A model generated the notes under the pieces. It had not been told where the DNA came from. It did not search any database and worked only from the letters and a program-made list of their open reading frames with translations. A program made the translations under genes and the position numbers. This document shows, piece by piece, positions 1 to 6,603 of a stretch of DNA of 9,145 bases (position 1 is its first letter; each line of letters opens with the position of its first letter). The DNA comes from Prevotella sp. CAG:485 (GTDB lineage Bacteria; Bacteroidota; Bacteroidia; Bacteroidales; Muribaculaceae), in NCBI GenBank assembly GCA_000437495.1, contig FR897843.1, positions 81,600 to 90,744 of the forward strand. The letters are read 5' to 3'.

Positions 1-1187
1 GCTGCCGTAGCGGATACTGTTGTCGAAGCTGCGGTCGATTTACTGCGCGTAAGAGGCTCTATAGGCGCTGCCTTGGGCGCCTCCATGGGCACTCCGCGCA
101 ACTGGCACAATTTTATCAGAGTCAGCTCCACAAGCAGCTGTTTGTCGGTGGCTTCGCGGTAATGCAGGTCGCAGTCGCTGAGCAGCGCCAACGCCTTGTA
201 ATACCATTGAGCATCGAAAGAGGAGGCCTCCGCGGCATATCGCTGGGCAGCCTGCTCCCCTACTCCCAACAGCGGCAACGTGGCCGGAGCAAAAGCAACG
301 AGCAGGTTGCGCACATGCTCTGCCAGACCGTTTATGAAGAACCGTGAGTCGAAACCGGCATCGCGCACACTGCCATAGAGCAACAGCGCATCTTCCACCG
401 ACGCCCGGCCAAAGGCCTCTGTGAACCGGAAATAGACCTCATAGTCGAGCACATTGAGGTTCTCAATGGCAGCATGATACGTTACATCGCCGTTTGAGGC
501 CGCCGCCACCTGGTCGAAGATGCTCAGGGCGTCGCGCATGGCACCGTCGGCTTTGCGGGCTATCACCTCAAGGGCCTCAGCCTCAGTGGCAATACCCTCG
601 GCATCGGCCACGCGCTTCAGCTGAGCGGCTATGTCGCGCTCGGTGATACGGGCAAAGTCGTAAGTCTGGCAACGGCTCAGAATGGTGGGCAGCACCTTGT
701 TCTTCTCCGTGGTGGCCAGAATGAAGACTGCATACGACGGCGGTTCCTCCAAGGTCTTGAGAAAGGCGTTGAAAGCGCCGGTAGAGAGCATGTGCACCTC
801 GTCGATGATGAACACTCGGTAATGGCCTGTGGCCGGTGGCACCTGAACTTGTTCGGTAAGCGACCGCATCTCGTTGACGCCGTTGTTGCTGGCGGCGTCA
901 AGCTCTATCACATTATAGCTTACGCCACGCTCAAAGTCGCGGCACGAAGCGCACTCGCCGCAAGCCTCACCGTCGGCGGTACGATGCTCGCAGTTTATGG
1001 TCTTGGCGAAGATACGCGCGCAGCTCGTCTTGCCCACGCCACGAGGCCCGCAGAACAGATATGCCTGCGCAAGTCTGCCTGAATCAATGGCATTCTTCAA
1101 AGTGCGTGTAAGAGCCGTCTGCCCAACTACCGAGGCAAACGTCGACGGCCGGTATTTGCGTGCCGAAACTATATATGGAGAACTCAT
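1..1187 (-). CDS. dnaX: DNA polymerase III subunit gamma/tau, N-terminal 395 codons (partial at window edge)
   Basis: This is the ATPase subunit of the clamp loader, which opens the beta sliding clamp and places it on primed DNA in the cytoplasmic replisome. Translating the minus strand from 1187 gives an uninterrupted frame to the window edge. It starts MSSPYIVSARKYRPSTF, the classic DnaX opening. Visible landmarks are the Walker A motif GPRGVGKT (residues 47-54), four zinc-ligand cysteines (66, 76, 79, 82), Walker B FIIDE (126-130), and the SRC motif carrying the arginine finger (171-173). The AAA+ and lid domains are followed by the collar domain. The sequence becomes Ala/Pro/Thr-rich from about residue 368, as expected at the linker before the tau-specific region. 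The start is certain because the next in-frame Met is residue 107, beyond Walker A. The 3' end, including any gamma frameshift signal, lies outside the window. The Crp/Fnr gene lies 89 bases upstream on the same strand. No lesion is seen. Confidence 0.98.
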   Translation of the reverse strand, partial: MSSPYIVSARKYRPSTFASVVGQTALTRTLKNAIDSGRLAQAYLFCGPRGVGKTSCARIFAKTINCEHRTADGEACGECASCRDFERGVSYNVIELDAASNNGVNEMRSLTEQVQVPPATGHYRVFIIDEVHMLSTGAFNAFLKTLEEPPSYAVFILATTEKNKVLPTILSRCQTYDFARITERDIAAQLKRVADAEGIATEAEALEVIARKADGAMRDALSIFDQVAAASNGDVTYHAAIENLNVLDYEVYFRFTEAFGRASVEDALLLYGSVRDAGFDSRFFINGLAEHVRNLLVAFAPATLPLLGVGEQAAQRYAAEASSFDAQWYYKALALLSDCDLHYREATDKQLLVELTLIKLCQLRGVPMEAPKAAPIEPLTRSKSTAASTTVSATA

Positions 1188-1190
1188 GCT

Positions 1191-1199
1191 GCAAAGATA
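1191..1199 (-). promoter_or_regulatory. Possible Bacteroidetes -7 box immediately before dnaX
   Basis: On the minus strand this reads TATCTTTGC, a full match to the TAnnTTTGY -7 element of Bacteroidetes housekeeping promoters. It ends only three bases before the dnaX ATG at 1187, so transcription from it would begin at or within a few bases of the start codon and give a leaderless or near-leaderless mRNA. No TTTG was found 19-21 bases upstream, where the sequence is purine-rich, so the promoter is only half supported. dnaX may instead be read through from the regulator gene upstream. Confidence 0.3.
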
Positions 1200-1242
1200 A
1201 GCATAAATTTAGAATTTCCGCCCTCCGCCTCAATAAAAGTTC

Positions 1243-1256
1243 AGGCAGCCGTGCCT
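1243..1256 (-). terminator. Weak hairpin downstream of the Crp/Fnr gene
   Basis: A 5-bp perfect stem (AGGCA/TGCCT) with a four-base loop lies about 20 bases past the regulator's stop codon. On the minus strand it is followed by GAACTTTTATT, a poor and interrupted U-tract. It could be a weak or leaky terminator between the regulator and dnaX. The short stem makes chance occurrence quite possible. Confidence 0.25.
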
Positions 1257-1276
1257 TTGAAAGCTATATTTAGGGC

Positions 1277-1930
1277 TTATTCAGGCGCCAGACCGGTCAT
1301 GCCTATTGCGTCGAGGAATTCTTTGTCATATTCCACCTTCTTCTCCTCGTCGTGGGCATAACGGGCTCTTAGCAGTGATAAGGTGGTAGGTGAGATGTCG
1401 AGATATGAGGCTATGTGATAGCCGGGTACTCTGCGTATGAACGACTTTGTTTTGAAGCGCATGAAGTTGAGATAACGCTGATAAGCGTCGCGGGGTGCCA
1501 GATATTGATAGCGTATCTCAAGGTAGGCCAACTGCAACATAGAGAGTTCCAAAAGCCAGCGGCAGAAAGTGGCGTCTGTGCGGTACAGCTCCTTCACCAC
1601 TTCTCCTTTCACTTTATATGCCGTGAGCTTCGTTACGGCCGCAATGCCCATAACGGCCGGGCAGCCAAGCATGAAACTGGTGGGTGAGACGGCAATGTTG
1701 CCCCTCTCTCCGAAAAGCAGGTTTTCATCGCGGCCATCCTCCCCTTCCGGCCGATGATAAATGCGTGCAAGGCCTGAAGCTATGATATAGAAATCAACAT
1801 CTGTATCGCCCGGACGTATTATTTCCTGATTTTTCAGAAAACTCACAAACTCCGAGTTTTCCTCAAGCACTTTCAATATCCTGTCGGGCAATTCAAATGG
1901 CTCTTTGAGCAAATGTTTCAAATTCATCAT
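1277..1930 (-). CDS. Crp/Fnr-family transcriptional regulator
   Basis: This 217-residue cytoplasmic DNA-binding regulator has the Crp/Fnr layout: an N-terminal cyclic-nucleotide-binding-like beta-roll (about residues 25-115), a long dimerisation helix (about 118-145), and a C-terminal winged helix-turn-helix. The core RRVPGYHIASYLDISPTTLS (about 166-185) closely matches the Bacteroidetes version of this helix-turn-helix. The phosphate-cassette residues of a true cAMP receptor are not evident in the beta-roll, and there is no N-terminal cysteine cluster as in Fnr. The ligand is therefore unknown and need not be cAMP or an iron-sulphur cluster. Two ATGs are adjacent (1930 and 1927); either could be used and no Shine-Dalgarno decides. 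The gene is divergent from the C10 peptidase operon and shares its 383-base upstream region, so control of that operon is plausible but unproven. dnaX follows 89 bases downstream. Confidence 0.9.
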   Translation of the reverse strand: MMNLKHLLKEPFELPDRILKVLEENSEFVSFLKNQEIIRPGDTDVDFYIIASGLARIYHRPEGEDGRDENLLFGERGNIAVSPTSFMLGCPAVMGIAAVTKLTAYKVKGEVVKELYRTDATFCRWLLELSMLQLAYLEIRYQYLAPRDAYQRYLNFMRFKTKSFIRRVPGYHIASYLDISPTTLSLLRARYAHDEEKKVEYDKEFLDAIGMTGLAPE

Positions 1931-2024
1931 CTTAGCTTATTCAATTCTCAAAACAGACCTTGGTGGCAAAGCATTCCTTCATTAGATTGATCCACTTCAG
2001 CTATCTGCGCACAAGTTGCTTACT

Positions 2025-2057
2025 CAAAGTTATACAAATATTGCATTCACCGCCAAT
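2025..2057 (-). promoter_or_regulatory. Candidate Bacteroidetes promoter for the Crp/Fnr regulator
   Basis: On the minus strand TAACTTTG (2032-2025) matches TAnnTTTG, although the following base is A rather than a pyrimidine. At the expected distance upstream there is only a partial -33 element: ATTG (2057-2054), or TTGG (2056-2053), in place of TTTG. The same TAACTTTGAG block forms the -7 region of the intact C10 peptidase promoter at 9084-9091, which supports the reading. The leader would be close to 90 bases. Confidence 0.5.
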
Positions 2058-2122
2058 AGCTGCGTTATTTTTTTAAGTAGTTAAAGATATTTAAATTTTA
2101 TGCAGAATTTTGTCATTGCTCT

Positions 2123-2155
2123 TTTGCAAAATTATTTTTCCCGTATTACCTTTGC
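2123..2155 (+). promoter_or_regulatory. Bacteroidetes-type promoter for the peptidase/LRR operon
   Basis: TTTG at 2123-2126, exactly 20 bases, then TACCTTTGC at 2147-2155 matches the Bacteroidetes consensus TTTG-N19-21-TAnnTTTGY at every defined position. Transcription should begin near 2160, leaving an untranslated leader of about 150 bases before the ATG at 2314. The next gene follows its neighbour by only 26 bases, so this promoter probably drives both plus-strand genes. The intact promoter suggests the broken genes may still be transcribed. Confidence 0.8.
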
Positions 2156-2159
2156 CCTG

Positions 2160-2313
2160 AACAAAAGTAAAATAGATTCAGAATAAGGTCGGACTACGTC
2201 CACAGCCGTCAGGTGGCTTAATCCAATAATCACCGGAAGAACCGGAAATTACATTAATCTGCCCTGCGGATTATTCTGACAAAGCAATAATTTTTCCACA
2301 AGCTAACCGGATT
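2160..2313 (+). promoter_or_regulatory. Long 5' leader with possible multi-stem structure
   Basis: The leader contains a 9-bp perfect inverted repeat, TCAGAATAA (2178-2186) with TTATTCTGA (2271-2279), that could close a domain of about 100 bases. Inside it are three short hairpins: GGAC/GTCC (2191-2201), AGCC/GGCT (2204-2218) and CCGG/CCGG (2233-2245). An alternative pairing, TAATCC (2219-2224) with GGATTA (2268-2273), overlaps and would disrupt the closing stem. A second GGATTA (2309-2314) includes the first base of the start codon and could pair with the same partner. I do not recognise a known riboswitch class, and individual stems this short can arise by chance. Confidence 0.35.
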
Positions 2314-4635
2314 ATGAAAATACGTTTACTCCTTACCACAATCTTCGCCGCCTGCACGTTCACCGCGACTATGCAGGCGAAACCCCTCAGTCCGGAGAAG
2401 GCGTTGCAGAGGCTTGAACAAAGTCATGCAAAGGCAGGCATCGCTCTGGCGGGCAACACCTCTCCGGCCTATACGGCCTCTCTGCAGGGCAATGCAACAT
2501 GGTATGCTATCAATGCTCCTCAGGGTGGTTTCGCCATAGTATCGGCCAACGACTGCGCGCAGCCTCTGTTAGGCTATGTGCCGCAGGGCTCATTCAGCTA
2601 CAACGCGTTGCCGACGGCAATGCAGTGGTGGCTCGACTGCTATTCGCACGAAATTGCCGAAGCAGCGGGTAATGAGGCTAAAGGCGCCGCGATTCGCCGC
2701 ACAGACTCGCGCCAGGCTATCGCGCCCATGGAGACGACACTCTGAGATCAGGGCGCCCCCTACAATGAGCTGTGCCCCGAAAGCAACGGCAAGCCAACTT
2801 ATACGGGCTGTGTGGCTACGGCGCTGGCTCAGGTGATGAACTACTTCGAGTATCCGCAGAAGGGCACCGGGCAGGTCTCTTATTTATGGAACGGGCAGCC
2901 TATGTCGCTTGATTTCAGCTCGTTGCAGTTCGACTGGCAGAACATGGCCGACATTTACAACTCCAACTCTACCGCCGCCCAGAAGACGGCTGTGGCAACG
3001 CTGATGAAGGCTTGCGGATATGCAGTGAACAGCGAATATGGCACGGCAGCCACCAGCGCTTCCGTGTATCTGTGGGCGCCGGCACTGGTGAATTACTTCG
3101 GCTATGCTCCGTCGCTGCAGCCGGTCAACAGAATCTACTACACTCTGAGCGACTGGGAAAACCTGATATACAACTCGCTGCAATCGGGCTCTCCGGTGCT
3201 GTATTCGGGCATAGGCGCCACCGTGAGACACGCTTTTGTATGCGACGGCTACAGCGCCGACGGCTATTTCCACTTCAACTGGGGCTGGTCAGGCCTCAGC
3301 AACGGTTACTTCCTGCTGTCGGCCCTCAATCCGTCGGCCCTCGGCATAGGCGGCGGCTCGGGCGGATTCAACTCGGGTCAGATTGCGGTGGTGAACATAA
3401 AGTCCTCTTACTCTGGCGCTGCAATGACATACGCCATGGGTCTGCTCGAAGGTACTACGATGACTTACTCAAACGTAAGTCGCAACTTCTCGCTTGTGGG
3501 CGGCTTCATGAACCTGAGCAACAACGCCATTAAGGCGAAAGTGGGATTTGAGGTTATTGCCTCCAACGGTACGGTGCAATATGCCGACGCCACAGGCTCT
3601 TATCTGGACTACCCCATAGCCTCATCTACCTCATCCATAGCCCGGCGTCTGCCCGAGTTGCTTCCCGACGGCACATACCGCGTGCGCCCGGCGTTCGCAG
3701 TGCAGGTGAACGGCGAGGAGAAATGGTATCCTATGCTGCTGCCCGCCACCATGAAGCCTTACTGGCAGTTAGTTATGGCCAACGGCAAGGGAACGCTCGA
3801 GGCTCAACAGCAAAACACCAACGTTACGGTAACCAATCTGCGCACGCTGACCACACCTCACCGCAACTGCGATTTCAAGGTGGGTGCCACCATTGCCAAC
3901 CGTGGTGAAACGGAATTCATGTCGGGCGTTTATGTTACTTTCACCGACAACAACGGCAAACTGCTGCTCCGTTCCGACACTAATCCCGTGGACATTATGA
4001 AAGGTGACTCGGTGTCGTTCGAAGCACTCGTAACGCCCTCTGACCGTCTGCCGGCTGCCACGGTAAATATGCATCTTGAGGTGCTCAATGAATACAACTC
4101 AGGTGAATACCTCAGCATCTCTTCCACCGTGCCCGTAAATGTGCTGCCCTATACTTCCGACATTGAGCTGAAGGCCACAGAGTTCTATGTGGAGAATGCC
4201 GATTCTGTAAACACCGCCGCCGTGGCGCTTCACATCACCGCAAAATACACCAAAGGCTATTACGCCAATCCACTGCGTGTATGGGTGCGCGAAGCCGAAG
4301 GCTCCGGCTCTTGGGGCTCTATGATGCTCACTCCGTTCATTTTCCTCGACGAAGGGGAGCAACAGCACCTCGTATACACCTTCCAATACCCGCAGGGCGA
4401 AAAGGGCAAGAAATACAACGTGGTGTCGAACTATCTGATAGGCAACTCTCAGGCCTGGTTCGGAAGCTGCGACTTCACGGTCGACAACACTATAGGTGTT
4501 GACGCCATTGAAGATGACGCTCAGACTGAGCCTCTGTATTTCACTCTGCAAGGAATAAAAGTGGCACAGCCCTCAGCGCCGGGCATCTATATCGAGGTGC
4601 GTGGCAAGAAGGTAAGGAAGCTCATCATTCCCTGA
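2314..4635 (+). pseudogene. Secreted C10 (streptopain-like) cysteine peptidase interrupted by an in-frame TGA
   Basis: The frame is continuous over 773 codons except for a TGA at 2743-2745 (codon 144). It encodes a signal peptide (about 1-22, MKIRLLLTTIFAACTF onward), a Spi/C10 propeptide (about 24-135), and a peptidase domain (to about 365). The domain has catalytic Cys166 in TGCVATALAQ, His306 in RHAFVCDGY, and Asn322-Trp323 in FNWGWSG. Beta-rich, Ig-like regions follow, and a short sorting-like tail (about 727-773) ends GKKVRKLIIP. The family degrades extracellular proteins. In the intact paralogue at 6604-9051, the residue 22 before the catalytic Cys is Trp141; here that codon is TGA. The Cys-His spacing is 140 in both. 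The 143-residue product ends right after the propeptide. A GTG restart at 2812 begins just after Cys166 and would give an inactive protein. A read-through enzyme, or a TGG-to-TGA sequencing error, remains possible. Confidence 0.88.
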
Positions 4636-4661
4636 ACTTACACCAATAATCAAAATACATC

Positions 4662-6459
4662 ATGAGAATTTCTACTCTTAAAACAGCGGCTGTGCTGTTG
4701 TGTATGGGTGCAACGGCAGGAGCCGCCGCCCAAATCATGGCACCCGCTCAAATCACCCCCGACATGGTGGATACCCGTCACTTCTCGCCACAAACGGCAG
4801 AAGAATTCGTGCCCGTCAACACCGAATATCTGGTCAACACCGACGCCTTCGGCATGGCACGCACGTCTACCCGCGAGACCGGTGCCGAATTCCAGTTCGC
4901 TCTGCAGCCCGGCGCAAACTATGCCATCCTCTTCAAATGCCTCTCAACGGCTGAAGAGGTTACCATCCCCGACGGAACAGTGAAGATTGCTCCCTACGCT
5001 CTGTCAAACAGCACCAAGGTCAAGAAAATCAACCTCCCCGAATCGCTGAAGGAGATTGGCAACTTCGCTTTCCGCAGCTGCAATCTGCAGGATATTACTC
5101 TGGGCAAGAACCTCACCAATCTGGGCTACGGCGTGTTCCAGGGCAATGCAAGTTTCAACGCTATCAACCTCGATGCCGCCAACACGGCTTTCACCGTTTC
5201 CAACGGCATGTTGGTGCACAAGGCATCCAAGACTCTCGTTGCCGTAACGGCCAACACCAAAGAGCTCAGCGTACCGGCCGGTGTGGAGACGATTGCTCCC
5301 TATCTGCGCTATGCAAACAAAACATCACCAAATTAGACGCTCCGCAAAGCACCAAGACTGTGGGTGAGTATGCCTTCTACAACTGCCCGAGTCTGGCTCA
5401 GGTGCAGATTCCCGGCGCCGTAACGCTTGAAAGCTCCTCGTTCTGGCACGCTGTGAAACTGCAGTCAATAAACTTCCCCTCCTCGCTGCGCACCATCGGC
5501 CCATACTCCTTCTGCGGCTCAGGCCTCAAAGAAGCCATCATTCCCGAAGGCGTTGACTCCATCGGCGGCGCCGCCTTCCAGCGCTGCGACTCGCTGCTGA
5601 AAGCCTCCACCCCCTCCACAGCCACCAAGATGGGCGATGTAATGTTCTTTGAGTGCGCCGTTCTGGGCGAAATCAACGTTGCCGAAGGTGTTACTTACAT
5701 CCCCGACAACATGGTCTACGGCTGCACCAAGCTCTATTTCTTCACCTTCCCCAAATCGCTGAAGAGAATAGGCAAAGGCGCCTTCTCGTTCTCATGGCTG
5801 CAGGAAGCAAACCTGTAGGAGGGTCTGGAAAAGGTCGGCAGCTCTGCCCGCTCAAAAACATCAACGTGCCCAACACGGTGGTGGAAATTGACGACTTCGG
5901 CTTCTCGCTCACCAACGCCACTTACATCAAATGCGGCAAAGGCCTCAAACGTCTCGGCAATTTAGCTTTCCAGGGCAACAAACGTGCCGCTACTATAGAG
6001 CTCAATGAAGGTCTGCAGGAAATAGGTTTCAAAGCCCTCTACAGCGAACAGCTGATTTCTGACTTCGTAATACCCGCATCGGTAACTACTATTGGCGACT
6101 CGGCGCTGATTATGACTCCTCTGCGCAAGCTCACCAACCGATCGTCAGTGCCTCAGGCCATCGCCACCTCTATCATCGGCATGCCTGTTAAGCTTGACTG
6201 GAATCCGACTCCCCACGAGCTCTACGACAGCTGCGAACTCTGTGTGCCTGAAAGTGCTCTCGAAGCCTATAAAGCAGCCCCGGTATGGCGACAGTTCAAG
6301 AAAATCACCGGCTTTGCAGGTGTTAACAACATCGATGACGAAAACGCTGAAATAGTGAAAATCTACTCTATCGAAGGTTACCGCCGCGACCGCCTCATGC
6401 CCGGCATCAACATCTGCCGCTACAGCAACGGCAAGACACGCAAGGTGTTCAGCCGCTGA
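4662..6459 (+). pseudogene. Secreted BspA-like leucine-rich repeat (LRR_5) protein, broken by two frame changes and a TAG
   Basis: Reconstructed across the breaks it is about 600 residues. There is a signal peptide (MRISTLKTAAVLLCMGATAG), then about a dozen LRR_5 repeats of the BspA type, for example VGEYAFYNCPSLAQVQIP and INLPESLKEIGNFAF. The usual repeat end follows (VPESALEAYKAAPVWRQF), then a short C-terminal tail (MPGINICRYSNGKTRKVF). BspA-like proteins sit on the cell surface or are secreted, and bind host or bacterial proteins. The frame changes between 5304 and 5320, which fits one lost base or a two-base insertion at 5304-5305. TAG lies at 5816-5818. A second frame change at about 5849-5851 falls where the repeat lacks its F-x-x-C segment, implying loss of about 13 or 16 bases rather than one. 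The GTG at 5360 is inside a repeat and is not a real start. The gene begins 26 bases after the C10 peptidase, so the two are probably co-transcribed. Confidence 0.85.
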
Positions 6460-6505
6460 CACTTTTAAGGAGAAAATAGAACGACGATAAATCTCACACT
6501 GCAAT

Positions 6506-6549
6506 CGAGAGGGTGTATCAACACGCGATACACCCTCTCGCTGATTTTT
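6506..6549 (+). terminator. Strong intrinsic terminator after the LRR gene
   Basis: A 14-bp perfect stem, CGAGAGGGTGTATC (6506-6519) with GATACACCCTCTCG (6527-6540), encloses a 7-base loop. On the plus strand it is followed by CTGATTTTT, so it ends plus-strand transcription about 45 bases past the TGA at 6457-6459. On the minus strand the hairpin also lies downstream of the convergent peptidase's stop at 6604, but no U-tract follows it in that direction. It may only protect that mRNA's 3' end. Confidence 0.88.
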
Positions 6550-6603
6550 CAGTAAAAACGGGGTTCTTAGGCTCAGTATTCTAATATGTTGTGCTGCAGG
6601 GAG

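Larger units (their letters stand above)
1931..2313. other. Divergent intergenic region between regulator and peptidase operon
   Basis: This 383-base stretch contains no credible gene. The left part carries a candidate promoter for the regulator (2025-2057, minus). The centre is AT-rich and contains an imperfect 14-bp palindrome at 2081-2094 (TTAAAGATATTTAA, 12 of 14 positions symmetrical), a possible but weak operator lying between the two promoters. The right part holds a strong plus-strand promoter (2123-2155) and a leader of roughly 150 bases with potential secondary structure. No tRNA, phage or insertion-sequence signature was seen. Confidence 0.8.

Noticed and set aside
792..1082. Plus-strand open frame opposite dnaX
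   Set aside because: It is antisense to the Walker A, zinc-binding and Walker B region of DnaX, and its composition is that of a shadow frame.
2812..4635. Separate gene starting at GTG 2812
   Set aside because: It begins inside the C10 domain directly after the catalytic Cys codon (2809-2811) and aligns without a gap to the upstream frame, so it is the distal part of one broken gene.
5312..5323. Programmed -1 frameshift in the A-rich stretch of the LRR gene
   Set aside because: The bases do not form a canonical X-XXY-YYZ slippery heptamer in the zero frame, no obvious stimulatory structure follows, and the same gene carries a TAG and a second break.
2743..5818. Genetic code change with TGA read as Trp and TAG as Gln
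   Set aside because: TGA also ends both plus-strand genes at their proper C-termini (4633-4635 and 6457-6459), Trp is otherwise TGG, and the LRR gene also has frame breaks that recoding cannot explain.
5360..5818. Independent small gene starting at GTG 5360
   Set aside because: The start is in the middle of an LRR_5 repeat; it is a fragment of the LRR gene between a frame break and the TAG.
6467..6472. AAGGAG resembling a Shine-Dalgarno after the LRR gene
   Set aside because: No start codon or open frame follows before the terminator, and the other genes here do not use Shine-Dalgarno sites.
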